The notes: generated by a model from the sequence alone, not told the origin. 64,000 nt of DNA from Sphingomonas lycopersici (GCF_026130605.1 NZ_JANFAU010000007.1:62001-126000), one strand, 5' to 3'; counted from the first letter of the stretch, positions 38,941-47,289 are shown. Translations and numbers: made by a program.

Positions 38941-38945
38941 TCGTC

Positions 38946-39026
38946 GTCATGCCGGGCTTGACCCGGCATCCAGAGCCACAAACGGTAGTGGCTGCGGCTC
39001 TGGATGCTGACTTTCGTCAGCATGAC
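38946..39026. repeat. GTC-hairpin repeat pair B5 (right flank of GIY-YIG gene)
   Basis: Forward unit GTCATGCCGGGCTTGACCCG from 38946 and an inverted unit with a different stem (GATGCTGAC..GTCAGCATGAC) ending at 39026. The GIY-YIG stop codon is 5 bases before it. Confidence 0.85.
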
Positions 39027-39049
39027 GGAAAAAGGGGAAGGCATCCGAT

Positions 39050-40546
39050 TTACCCCATCGTCGGGATGACGAACGCGTTGCCGCCGTCCGGCGAGCCGTC
39101 GGGCCAGCGCTGGGTCACCGTCTTGACCTTGGTCCAGAATTTCACGCCTTCCATGCCGTGCTGGTTGGTGTCGCCGAATGCCGAGCGCTTCCAGCCGCCG
39201 AAGGTGTGATAGGCGACCGGCACCGGGATCGGCACGTTGATCCCGACCATCCCGACATTGACCCGCGCGGCGAATTCGCGCGCGGCATGGCCGTTGCGGG
39301 TGAAGATCGCGACGCCATTGCCATATTGGTGATCGCTCGGAAGGCGCAGCGCGGTCTCGAAATCGGGGGCGCGGACGATCTGCAGCACCGGCCCGAAAAT
39401 TTCCTCCTTATAGGCGGACATCTGCGGGGTGACGCGATCGAACAGCGTCGGGCCGATGAAGAAGCCTTCCTCATGCCCCTGGAGCTTGAAGCCGCGGCCG
39501 TCGACGACCAGCTCGGCGCCTTCGTCGACCCCGGTCTGGATCCAGTTTTCGATCCGCTCGCGATGCTGCGCGGTGACGACCGGGCCGTAATGCGCCTCGG
39601 CGTCGGTCGAGACGCCGACGCGCAGCGCGTCGATCGCGGGGATCAGCTTTTCGCGCAGCGCGTCGGCGGTCTTGTCGCCGACCGGCACCACCACCGGCAG
39701 CGCCATGCAGCGCTCGCCGGCCGAACCGAAGGCGGCGCCGGCGAGATCGGACACCACCTGATCGAGATCGGCATCGGGCATGACGATACCGTGGTTCTTC
39801 GCCCCGCCCATCGCCTGGACGCGCTTTCCGGCATCGACCCCGCGGCGATAGACATAATGCGCGATATCCGACGAGCCGACGAAGCTCACCGCCGCGATCG
39901 CCGGATGATCGAGGATCGCGTCGACCATTTCCTTGTCGCCGTGGACGACCTGGAAGATGCCTTCGGGCATCCCCGCCTCGATGAACAGTTCGGCGAGCCG
40001 CACCGGGAGCGAGGGATCGCGCTCGGACGGCTTGAGGATGAAGGCGTTGCCGCAGGCGGTCGCCACCGCGCCCATCCACAGGGGGATCATCGCGGGGAAG
40101 TTGAACGGGGTGATCCCCGCGCCGATGCCGAGCGGCTGGCGCATCGAATAGACGTCGATCCCCGGCCCGGCTCCTTGCGTATATTCGCCCTTGAGCACAT
40201 GCGGGACGCCGCAGGCGAATTCGACCACCTCGAGCCCGCGCTGGATATCGCCCTTGGCATCGGCGACGACCTTGCCGTGCTCGGAGGCGAGCAGCTCGGC
40301 GAGGCTCTGCATATTGGCCTCGACCAGCTCCTTGAAGCGGAACATGACGCGCGCGCGGCGCTGCGGGTTGGTCGCGGCCCAGGCCGGCTGCGCGGCCTGC
40401 GCGGCGGCGACCGCGCGATCGAGATCGGCCTTGGTCCCCAGCGTCACGCGCGCCTGCACCTTGCCGGTATTGGGATCGAACACGTCGCCGGTGCGACCCG
40501 CGCCGCCGCCCGAATGCCCGACGATATGATGATCGATGATGCGCAT
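39050..40546 (-). CDS. mmsA: CoA-acylating methylmalonate-semialdehyde dehydrogenase
   Basis: A protein of 498 aa from ATG 40546 (MRIIDHHIVGHSGGGAGRTG). ITPFNFPAMIPLWMGAVATA, VSFVGSSDIAHYVY, and AGERCMALPVVVPVGD with the catalytic Cys are typical of MmsA/IolA, the CoA-dependent branch of the aldehyde dehydrogenases, which lack the usual Glu base. It converts methylmalonate semialdehyde to propionyl-CoA. First gene of the valine cluster; LysR gene is divergent. Confidence 0.94.
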   Translation of the reverse strand: MRIIDHHIVGHSGGGAGRTGDVFDPNTGKVQARVTLGTKADLDRAVAAAQAAQPAWAATNPQRRARVMFRFKELVEANMQSLAELLASEHGKVVADAKGDIQRGLEVVEFACGVPHVLKGEYTQGAGPGIDVYSMRQPLGIGAGITPFNFPAMIPLWMGAVATACGNAFILKPSERDPSLPVRLAELFIEAGMPEGIFQVVHGDKEMVDAILDHPAIAAVSFVGSSDIAHYVYRRGVDAGKRVQAMGGAKNHGIVMPDADLDQVVSDLAGAAFGSAGERCMALPVVVPVGDKTADALREKLIPAIDALRVGVSTDAEAHYGPVVTAQHRERIENWIQTGVDEGAELVVDGRGFKLQGHEEGFFIGPTLFDRVTPQMSAYKEEIFGPVLQIVRAPDFETALRLPSDHQYGNGVAIFTRNGHAAREFAARVNVGMVGINVPIPVPVAYHTFGGWKRSAFGDTNQHGMEGVKFWTKVKTVTQRWPDGSPDGGNAFVIPTMG

Positions 40547-40590
40547 GAAACCTCTCCGCCGAAATCGCTTGGCCGGGCTTGTAACCGCCC

Positions 40591-40643
40591 GGCAAATATG
40601 CATTCAACCCGCTTAATTTGCCGGGGCGGGGTGCATTTTTGCA
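40591..40643. promoter_or_regulatory. Operator-like inverted repeats between mmsA and LysR gene
   Basis: GGCAAAT (40591-40597) and ATTTGCC (40616-40622) form a perfect 7-bp dyad with an 18-bp spacer. TGCATTTTTGCA lies at 40632-40643. Both are AT-rich against the local background and sit in the 129-bp divergent gap, where a LysR regulator would bind. Confidence 0.45.
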
Positions 40644-40675
40644 GATGGGCGGGCACCGCGACAAGGAAAAGGCCG

Positions 40676-41536
40676 ATGAAGAATTGGGATGATCTGCGCG
40701 TGTTCCTCGCAGTGGCGCATGCCGGGCGCGTCGCGGCGGCGGCGCGCACGCTCGGCGTCGACGCGACGACGGTCGGCCGCCGGCTCGCGCGGCTCGAGGC
40801 GGCGATCGGTGCGCCCTTGTTCGAGACGGTAGCGGGCGAGCGCCGGCTGTCCGAGGCGGGGCAGGCGCTGCTCCACCACGCCGAGACGATCGACGCCACC
40901 ATCGCCGCGGCCAGCGAAGGCGCCGCGGCGCAGGGCGCGGCAGGGCATGTCCGGCTAAGCGTCGCCGAGGGGCTGGCGACGCATGTGCTGGCGCCGCGCG
41001 TCCCGGCCTTCGCCGCGGCGCATCCGCGCATCCGGCTCGATCTGATCACCGCCTCGGGGCTGCTCGATCCCTCGAAGCGCGAGGCGGATATCGCGGTGAT
41101 GCTCGCGCGCCCGCGCAGCCGCCAGTTGATCACGCAACGGCTGATCGACTATCGGCTGCGGCTCTACGCCACCCCCGGCTATCTCGCGGCGGCGGGGACG
41201 CCCGAGACCGCCGCCGCGCTCGAACGGCATGTGCTGGCGGGCTATGTCCCCGAGCATCTCCACGCGCCCGAGCTCGATTATCTGTCGGAGGTGCATGACG
41301 GGCTCGCCGCACGGCTGCGCAGCACCAGCATCAATGTCCAGCACCGCATGATCGCGGCGGGGGCGGCGATCGGCATCCTGCCCGATTTCATCGCCGCGGG
41401 CGATGCGCGGCTGGTGCCGGTGCTGCCGGAAATCGAGCTGAGCCGCGCCTTCTGGCTCGTCACCCACGCCGACGGGCAATCGACCCCGCGGATCCAGGCG
41501 GTGACTTCCTGGCTGCGCGAGGCGGTGCGTATGTAA
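40676..41536 (+). CDS. LysR family transcriptional regulator
   Basis: A protein of 286 aa preceded by AAGGAAAAGG. The N-terminal helix-turn-helix is LRVFLAVAHAGRVAAAARTL then GRRLARLEAAIGAPLFE. The effector domain runs from about residue 90 (GHVRLSVAEGLATHVLAPRV). Divergent placement from mmsA suggests it controls the valine-degradation genes; the coinducer is unknown. Confidence 0.88.
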   Translation: MKNWDDLRVFLAVAHAGRVAAAARTLGVDATTVGRRLARLEAAIGAPLFETVAGERRLSEAGQALLHHAETIDATIAAASEGAAAQGAAGHVRLSVAEGLATHVLAPRVPAFAAAHPRIRLDLITASGLLDPSKREADIAVMLARPRSRQLITQRLIDYRLRLYATPGYLAAAGTPETAAALERHVLAGYVPEHLHAPELDYLSEVHDGLAARLRSTSINVQHRMIAAGAAIGILPDFIAAGDARLVPVLPEIELSRAFWLVTHADGQSTPRIQAVTSWLREAVRM

Positions 41537-41542
41537 CATTCC

Positions 41543-41623
41543 GTCATGCTGACGAAAGTCAGCATCCAGAGCCGCGGGCGGCGTCGCTTGTGACTCTGGA
41601 TGCCGGGTCAAGCCCGGCATGAC
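41543..41623. repeat. GTC-hairpin repeat pair B6
   Basis: From GTC 41543 (stem ATGCTGAC-GAAA-GTCAGCAT) to an inverted ATGCCGGG-type unit ending GAC at 41623: two stem classes in one pair. It lies between the convergent LysR and rpoN genes. Confidence 0.85.
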
Positions 41624-41645
41624 GGAAGTTTCTTCGGGTGAGCGC

Positions 41646-43121
41646 TTAGCCCACCCCCTCGAGCGCCTTTTGCCGGCGGCGCTGGACCGAGCTGCCGATC
41701 CCGATCGCCTCGCGATATTTGGCGACGGTGCGCCGCGCGATATCGAAGCCGCGCGCGTTGAGCAGCTCGACCAATGTATCGTCGGACAGCACCTTGGCGC
41801 CCTCGTTGTGGATCAGCGCGCGGATCGCCGATTTGACCGCCTCGGCCGACACCGCGTCGCCGCCGTCGGCCGCCTGAATCGCCGAGGTGAAGAAATATTT
41901 GAGCTCGAACTGGCCGCGCGCGCAGCTCAGATATTTGTTGCTGGTGACACGGCTGACGGTCGATTCGTGCATCTCGATCGCCTCCGCCACCTGCCGCAAG
42001 GTCAGCGGGCGGAGATGCGCGACGCCATTGAGAAAGAACGCTTCCTGCTGCTTCACGATCTCGGTCGCGACGCGGATGATCGTGCGCTGGCGCTGGTCGA
42101 GCGCCTTGACCAGCCAATTGGCGCTGGCGAGGCAATCGCTGAGCCACGCCTTCGACGCCTTGTTCTGCGGCCCGGCGGCGAGCTCGCCATAATAGCGCCG
42201 GTTGACCAGCACGCGCGGCAGGGTGGCGTTGTTGATCTCGATCGCCCAGCCCGATGCGGTGCGCGCGACGAACAGATCGGGCACCACCGCCGGCGCCGGC
42301 TCCCCGCCGAAGCGGCAGCCGGGCTTGGGGTCGTAACCGCGCAATTCGCGGATCATGTCCGCCATATCCTCGTCGTCGACCCCGCAGATGCGCTTGAGCC
42401 GCGCGATCTCGCCGCGTGCGAGCAGATCGAGGTGATCGATCAGCCGCGCCATGCACGGATCGTAGCGATCGGCCTCCTTGGCCTGGAGCGCGATGCATTC
42501 GGCGAGGTTGCGCGCGCCGACCCCGGTCGGCTCGAAGGTGTGGATCACCCCGAGCACGCGCTCGACCAAGGCGAGCGGCACCCCGAGCCGCCCGGCGATG
42601 TCGAGCAGATCGGCGGCGAGATAGCCCGCCTCGTCGATCAGATCGATCAGATGCTGCGCGATGATCAGCTCGACCCCGGACAAGGCATGTCCGGCCTGCT
42701 GCGCGAGATGCTCGGCAAGGCTCGGCGCGTCGCTGGCGAAGGAATCGAGATCGGGGGCGTCCTCGCCCGACCCGCCGACGCTCCCCGCGCCGCCGAGCCC
42801 GACCGTGTCGGCCGGCGCATCGTCGAACCGCTCGGCGGCGATATCGACATCGAGCGATTCGCCCGCCGCCTCGCCCCCCATCACCAGTTCGTCGGCGCCG
42901 GCGGGCTCGTCGCGCGGCGCTTCAGCCGGTTCGCGCTCGGCAGCCGGGGCGTCGTCGGCCGGTGCGCTCGCCTCGAGCAACGGGTTGCGCTCGAGTTCCT
43001 CGGCGATGACGCCCTCGATCTCGAGGTTGGAGAGCGCCAGCAGTTTGATCGCCTGCTGGAGCTGCGGCGTCATCACCAGGGATTGCGACTGGCGCAGATC
43101 GAGGCGCGGCGCGAGCGACAT
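41646..43121 (-). CDS. rpoN: RNA polymerase sigma-54 factor
   Basis: A protein of 491 aa from MSLAPRLDLRQSQSLVMTPQ (Gln-rich region I). An acidic Ala/Glu/Asp-rich region II spans roughly residues 50-130. The core-binding domain is followed by the helix-turn-helix LTLRQVAEAIEMHESTVSRV and the RpoN box ARRTVAKYREAIGI. It directs transcription from -24/-12 promoters, and one near-perfect site lies before glnK in this window. It follows lptB on the same strand; no hpf or ptsN gene follows it here. Confidence 0.95.
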   Translation of the reverse strand: MSLAPRLDLRQSQSLVMTPQLQQAIKLLALSNLEIEGVIAEELERNPLLEASAPADDAPAAEREPAEAPRDEPAGADELVMGGEAAGESLDVDIAAERFDDAPADTVGLGGAGSVGGSGEDAPDLDSFASDAPSLAEHLAQQAGHALSGVELIIAQHLIDLIDEAGYLAADLLDIAGRLGVPLALVERVLGVIHTFEPTGVGARNLAECIALQAKEADRYDPCMARLIDHLDLLARGEIARLKRICGVDDEDMADMIRELRGYDPKPGCRFGGEPAPAVVPDLFVARTASGWAIEINNATLPRVLVNRRYYGELAAGPQNKASKAWLSDCLASANWLVKALDQRQRTIIRVATEIVKQQEAFFLNGVAHLRPLTLRQVAEAIEMHESTVSRVTSNKYLSCARGQFELKYFFTSAIQAADGGDAVSAEAVKSAIRALIHNEGAKVLSDDTLVELLNARGFDIARRTVAKYREAIGIGSSVQRRRQKALEGVG

Positions 43122-43173
43122 TATCGGTCCCGCAAATCCGGCGCCGCCCGCGAGGCGAAGCCAAGCCGTCGCA

Positions 43174-43983
43174 TCACAAAGAGAATCCCTCGCCGAGATA
43201 GAGCCGGCGGACATTGGCGTCGGCGACCAGCTCTTCGGGCGAGCCGGTGAACAACACGCGGCCGTCGTAGATGATGTACGCGCGGTCGACGATATCGAGC
43301 GTCTCGCGCACATTGTGATCGGTGATCAACACCCCGATGTCGCGCCGTTTCAGATCCTTCACCAGATCGCGGATGTCGGCGATCGAGATCGGGTCGATCC
43401 CGGCGAAGGGCTCGTCGAGCAGCATGATCGTCGGGTCCGCCGCTAGCGCGCGCGCGATCTCGGCGCGGCGCCGCTCGCCGCCCGACAGCGCCATCGCCGG
43501 GGCGGCGCGCAGCCGGGTGAGGCCGAATTCGTCGAGCAATTTGTCGAGCCGGTCCTGCCGCGTCGCCGCATCGGGGATGCTCAGCTCGAGCACCGCGAGG
43601 ATGTTCTTCTCGATCGTCAGCCCGCGGAAGATCGAGGTTTCCTGCGGCAGATAGCCGAGCCCGAGGATCGCGCGGCGATACATCGGCAGCCCGGTGATAT
43701 CGCGCCCGTCGAGCATGATGCGCCCGGCGTCGGGCTTCACCAGCCCCATCACCGAATAGAAACAGGTCGTCTTGCCCGCGCCATTGGGGCCGAGGAGGCC
43801 GATCACCTCGCCGCGCCCGACCGAGACCGAAACGTCGCTCAGCACGACGCGCTTGTCGTAGCTCTTGGCGATCGACACCACCTGCAGCCCGTTGGCGACG
43901 GGCGGCTCGGTGATCGGCTCGATCGTGCCCAGGCTGGTCACTTCATCCATATCGACGCCGGCCTCGCGGTTGGCAGGATTCAT
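43174..43983 (-). CDS. lptB: LPS export ABC transporter ATPase LptB
   Basis: A protein of 269 aa. Walker A LLGPNGAGKTTCFYSVMG, Q-loop YLPQETSIFRGLT, signature ALSGGERRRAEIARALA and Walker B IMLLDEPFAGIDP are all LptB-type. A 32-residue N-terminal extension precedes the ABC domain; the internal ATG at 43950 could be the true start. It powers LPS extraction with LptFG (not in the window). Confidence 0.94.
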   Translation of the reverse strand: MNPANREAGVDMDEVTSLGTIEPITEPPVANGLQVVSIAKSYDKRVVLSDVSVSVGRGEVIGLLGPNGAGKTTCFYSVMGLVKPDAGRIMLDGRDITGLPMYRRAILGLGYLPQETSIFRGLTIEKNILAVLELSIPDAATRQDRLDKLLDEFGLTRLRAAPAMALSGGERRRAEIARALAADPTIMLLDEPFAGIDPISIADIRDLVKDLKRRDIGVLITDHNVRETLDIVDRAYIIYDGRVLFTGSPEELVADANVRRLYLGEGFSL

Positions 43984-44050
43984 GCATGTCCTTTTGCCCG
44001 AGCCCGCGCGTCGAGGAAACCCCCGCCGCGACGAAAGCTCATCGGGTGGA

Positions 44051-44626
44051 TCAGTTCTTGCTGTCGGACGGGGGCGACGGCTTGTCCGATTGCGCGCGCT
44101 TGGGCACCGAGAAGGTGCCCGTCACGCGGCCCGAGGGCGCGGTGGTCACGGTGCCGCCGGGCACCGGGCTGTTGCCGCCCGCGGCGGTCGAGCCGTCGAT
44201 CACCGCGCGCCCGCTGTCGAGGTTGATCGTCAGCCGCCCGCCGTTGACGGTGTTCGCCCCGCCCTGCTGGAGCGAGACCGCGCCGATCATCGTGATGACG
44301 CGCCGATTGAGGTCATAGACCGCATATTGGCTCTTCGCGACCTGATTGGGCCGCCGCACCACCACGCCGCCCGCCGCGTCGAGCCGCGAGACCTGCGGAT
44401 TCCCGTCGACCACCTGGCCGGTATAGGCGACCGTCACGCGTTGCGCGTTGAGCGTCATCTCGGCCTGCTTGACCGCGACGCTGCCGGTCAGCACGGCGCG
44501 ATTCGCCTTGTCCTGGAGCTGGATCTGGTTCGCCCCGAAATCGATCGGCGCGTTGGTGTCGTGGCGCGTCTGCGCGCCGGCCGCGGTGGCGGCGAGCAGC
44601 GGGAGGAGGGGGATCAGGCGCTTCAT
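44051..44626 (-). CDS. lptA: LPS periplasmic bridge protein LptA
   Basis: A protein of 191 aa with a signal peptide (MKRLIPLLPLLAATAAGAQ). The OstA-like beta-jellyroll is seen in APIDFGANQIQLQDKANRAV, AEMTLNAQRVTVAYTG and AVYDLNRRVITMIGAVSL. A Ser/Pro-rich C-terminal tail follows. Its place between lptC and lptB confirms the call. Confidence 0.9.
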   Translation of the reverse strand: MKRLIPLLPLLAATAAGAQTRHDTNAPIDFGANQIQLQDKANRAVLTGSVAVKQAEMTLNAQRVTVAYTGQVVDGNPQVSRLDAAGGVVVRRPNQVAKSQYAVYDLNRRVITMIGAVSLQQGGANTVNGGRLTINLDSGRAVIDGSTAAGGNSPVPGGTVTTAPSGRVTGTFSVPKRAQSDKPSPPSDSKN

Positions 44627-44634
44627 GGTCGCCG

Positions 44635-45273
44635 CTATCTCGCCCCTCGCGGCACGATGTGCAAGCGGGCGTTGCCGGTCAGCGTCACGCTATGCGCGTC
44701 GAGATCGGCGTCGAGCCGGTTGGCGCTGAACGTTCCCTGCCGGACGGTGCCGGTCACCGCGCCGCCCGATTGCATCTTGCGCGTCTTGAGATCGACCGTC
44801 GCGTTGACGGTGTCGAGCGTATAGCCGTCGGGGCCGCGGAACGAGATCGGGCCGTCGACCTTCACCTGCTCGGTATCCATATTGTAGCGCCCGTGCTCGG
44901 CGACGAGCGAGGCCGGGCCGTCGTTGAGCTTGATGTCGGCGGCGAGCTGCTGGAGGCGGACGATCGGCTCGGCCGAGCTCTTCTGGATCGCCGAGCCCGC
45001 GGTCAGCTCGAACGGCTGCCCCTTGCCGTCGGCGCCGCGATAGCGCGCCGCCTGGATCTTGAGTCGCTCCTTCGCCACCTCGACCTTGTTCTTGTCGAGC
45101 ACGAACGACACGTCGCCCCCGGTGGTCAGCGGCGCCATCACCAGAAAGGCGGAGAGCACCCCGATCAGCACCGGCAGCACCCAATTGGCGGTGGTGACGA
45201 TACGGTCGTGCGGGCTGTCCGGCGCTGCCCAGCGCTGGCGCGCGTCGAGCGGCGGGGCAGCGGCTTCAGACAT
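44635..45273 (-). CDS. lptC: LPS export protein LptC
   Basis: A protein of 212 aa from ATG 45273. One N-terminal membrane anchor (ANWVLPVLIGVLSAFLVMA) is followed by the LptC beta-fold (YNMDTEQVKVDGPISF, YTLDTVNATVDLKTRKMQSG). Its first 8 bases overlap the end of rnd. Confidence 0.9.
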   Translation of the reverse strand: MSEAAAPPLDARQRWAAPDSPHDRIVTTANWVLPVLIGVLSAFLVMAPLTTGGDVSFVLDKNKVEVAKERLKIQAARYRGADGKGQPFELTAGSAIQKSSAEPIVRLQQLAADIKLNDGPASLVAEHGRYNMDTEQVKVDGPISFRGPDGYTLDTVNATVDLKTRKMQSGGAVTGTVRQGTFSANRLDADLDAHSVTLTGNARLHIVPRGAR

Positions 45274-45886
45274 GCGCGAAAATGTCGATCTCCGGCCAGC
45301 CGGCCAGATCGAGCGCCGCGCGATGCGGCAGGAAATCGAAACATGCCTGCGCCAGCCCGGCGCGGCCCTCACGCGTCAGCCGCCGGTCGAGCTCGGTCTT
45401 GAGCTGGTGGAGGAAACGCACGTCGGACGCGGCATAATCCTTCTGCGCGTCGGACAATTCCGGCCCGCCCCAGTCGGACGATTGCTGCTGCTTCGAAATG
45501 TCCTGCCCGAGCAATTCGCGCACCAGCTCCTTGAGCCCGTGGCGATCGGTATAGGTGCGCACCAGCCGCGAGGCGATCTTGGTGCAATAGACCGGGGCCG
45601 CGACGACGCCGAGATAATGGCCGATCGCGGCGAGATCGAACCGCGCGAAATGATAGAGCTTGAGCCGCGCCGGATCGGCCAGCACCGCGCGCAGATTCGG
45701 CGCGGCATAATCCGAGGTCGGGCCGAACCGCACGAGATGCTCGTCCGGGCCGCCGTCGGACAGCTGCACCACGCACAGCCGGTCGCGCGGGGTGATCAGC
45801 CCCATCGTCTCGGTATCGACGGCGATCGACGCACCCGGGGCGAAGACGTCGAGCGGAAGATCTTCCTCATGAAAATGCACGGTCAT
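45266..45886 (-). CDS. rnd: Ribonuclease D-like 3'-5' exonuclease
   Basis: A protein of 206 aa, one DEDDy exonuclease domain: D24/E26 (AVDTETMG), D84 (FARFDLAAIG) and Y151/D155 (KDYAASDVRFLH). It lacks the HRDC domains of full-length RNase D (about 375 aa), a short form common in alphaproteobacteria. First gene of rnd-lptC-lptA-lptB-rpoN. Confidence 0.9.
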   Translation of the reverse strand: MTVHFHEEDLPLDVFAPGASIAVDTETMGLITPRDRLCVVQLSDGGPDEHLVRFGPTSDYAAPNLRAVLADPARLKLYHFARFDLAAIGHYLGVVAAPVYCTKIASRLVRTYTDRHGLKELVRELLGQDISKQQQSSDWGGPELSDAQKDYAASDVRFLHQLKTELDRRLTREGRAGLAQACFDFLPHRAALDLAGWPEIDIFAHV

Positions 45887-46151
45887 TCGCCCGCACTAGC
45901 GGGGTGCATCGCGCGGCTCAATGGTCCGCGAATCGGCAAGATCGAAGAAAAGACTGCGAATCAACGGCCGAACAATTATTTAGGCATGATTCTCGCGCCC
46001 GTTGCGATCGATCTTCGCGTCGTCATAAGGCGTGAACTGCGCCAACCTGTGCTAATGATGCGACAGTAGTGCAACGATTAGCCACTTTCTGCCCACTTTT
46101 CGCACGATTCTGTTCGCTGTCTGGCCAAAGCTCCGCTATGGCATGTTGTGT

Positions 46152-46252
46152 GGCGCAAAAGGTTTGGCGCCCGAAGAGGTGTGGTTGCTGTTCGCCGTCC
46201 GGCGCGCACCTCTTGACGGCGAAGTCGGGCGGACAGGAAAACGAACGGGGTT
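46152..46252 (+). promoter_or_regulatory. Structured 5' leader of the cold-shock gene
   Basis: Part of a 366-bp gap without a gene (45887-46252). Two interleaved stems are visible: AAGAGGTGTG (46174-46183) with CGCACCTCTT (46205-46214), and TTCGCCGTC (46191-46199) with GACGGCGAA (46215-46223). With no bases between the third and fourth arms they cannot both form fully, so they are alternative folds. A smaller GGCGC/GCGCC hairpin lies at 46152-46171. The ribosome-binding site (AGGA near 46235) follows directly. The upstream part of the gap is relatively AT-rich with no clear promoter. Confidence 0.5.
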
Positions 46253-47050
46253 ATGAGTTTCGACAGAGGTAGCCGCGGGCATCGTGGCGGACGTGGCCGC
46301 GACAAGCGCGACAGTTTCGGCGGCGGAGATGATTTCGGCGGCGGCAGTGACTTCGGCGGCGGCTTCGGCGACCGTGGCGGTTTCGGCGGCGGCTTCGGTG
46401 ATCGTGGCGGCGGCGGTGGCTTCCGTGGCGGCGGTGGCGGCTTCGGCGGCCCGCGCGGCGGCGGTGGTGGCTTCGGCGGTGGCGGCGGCTTCGGCGGCGG
46501 CCGCGGCATGCCCCCCCAGGTCGTTGGCGAGGGCACGGGCGTCGTTAAATTTTTCAACGGCCAGAAGGGCTTCGGCTTCATCGTTCGCGATGACGGCGGT
46601 GAGGACGTGTTCGTCCACATTTCGGCCGTCGAGCAGGCGGGGCTGACCGGTCTGGCGGAAGGCCAGCCGCTCGGCTTCACGCTCGTCGATCGCGGCGGCC
46701 GCATCTCGGCCACCGAGCTGAAGATCGACGGCGAGCCGATGCCGGTCGAGGAACGCGCGCCGCGTGACGGCGGCTTCGGCGGCGCCCCGCGTGGCGGCGC
46801 CGGCGGTGCGGGTGGCCCGCAGCGCCAGCTGACCGGCGAGAAGGCGACCGGCACGGTCAAGTTCTTCAACGCGATGAAGGGCTTCGGCTTCATTCAGCGC
46901 GACGACGGGCAGCCCGATGCGTTCGTCCACATCTCGGCCGTCGAGCGCGCCGGGATGAGCAGTCTCAACGAAGGCGATCGCCTGTCGTTCGAGCTGGAGG
47001 TCGATCGTCGCGGCAAATATGCCGCAGTGAACCTGCAGCAGTCGAGCTGA
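46253..47050 (+). CDS. Two-domain cold-shock protein with a glycine-rich N-terminal tail
   Basis: A protein of 265 aa. Residues 1-86 are almost only Gly, Phe, Arg and Asp, with repeated GGFGG, GGGFR and RGG units. Two cold-shock domains follow, about 95-160 (TGVVKFFNGQKGFGFIVRDD, DVFVHISAV) and 198-263 (TGTVKFFNAMKGFGFIQRDD, AFVHISAVERAG), each with RNP1 and RNP2, joined by a Gly/Pro/Arg linker. Double-CSD proteins are usual in alphaproteobacteria; the long N-terminal RGG tail is not. It should bind single-stranded RNA or DNA. A strong terminator follows. Confidence 0.92.
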   Translation: MSFDRGSRGHRGGRGRDKRDSFGGGDDFGGGSDFGGGFGDRGGFGGGFGDRGGGGGFRGGGGGFGGPRGGGGGFGGGGGFGGGRGMPPQVVGEGTGVVKFFNGQKGFGFIVRDDGGEDVFVHISAVEQAGLTGLAEGQPLGFTLVDRGGRISATELKIDGEPMPVEERAPRDGGFGGAPRGGAGGAGGPQRQLTGEKATGTVKFFNAMKGFGFIQRDDGQPDAFVHISAVERAGMSSLNEGDRLSFELEVDRRGKYAAVNLQQSS

Positions 47051-47070
47051 TCGAACCCGATCGATTGATG

Positions 47071-47113
47071 GCGGCCCGTCCGACTGGCGAGTCGGGCGGG
47101 CCGCTGTCGTTTT
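47071..47113 (+). terminator. Rho-independent terminator of the cold-shock gene
   Basis: A 15-bp stem (47071-47085 with 47090-47104, one G-T pair) around loop GGCG is followed by TGTCGTTTT. Confidence 0.88.
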
Positions 47114-47159
47114 GGGGCGGATGCCGTTCGTGGTGGATTGAATCGGGGGGTCCCTTTCC

Positions 47160-47240
47160 CCGTTCGGGCTGAGCTTGTCGAAACCCTGCATTTTCTTCCG
47201 CAGAGGAAGGGCAGCCGTTCGACACGCTCAGGGCGAACGC
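47160..47240. repeat. Palindromic repeat A7
   Basis: Arms GAGCTTGTCGAAACCC and CCGTTCGACACGCTCAGG around a TTTTCTTCC centre. Between the cold-shock terminator and the glutaminyl cyclase gene. Confidence 0.85.
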
Positions 47241-47289
47241 CTCATATTTTACGCACGGCGTTCGCCGCATCGTGCTAGCGAATCGGGCG

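Larger units (their letters stand above)
38556..39026 (+). mobile_element. Putative REP-bounded GIY-YIG cassette (copy 1)
   Basis: The unit runs from GTC at 38556 to GAC at 39026: forward hairpin, GIY-YIG gene, then a forward plus inverted hairpin pair (38946-39026). It splits the minus-strand valine cluster between mmsA and the acyl-CoA dehydrogenase gene, with the nuclease gene in the opposite orientation. No target-site duplication is obvious. That this is or was a mobile unit is inferred from structure and from the second copy at 60.2 kb. Confidence 0.5.

Noticed and set aside
46069..46272. Small frame overlapping the cold-shock start
   Set aside because: It lies across the structured leader, has Cys-rich random-like sequence and no ribosome-binding site.
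46310..46510. Short tandem units resembling a CRISPR or minisatellite
   Set aside because: The units are in-frame codons for the Gly-rich tail and have no spacer structure.
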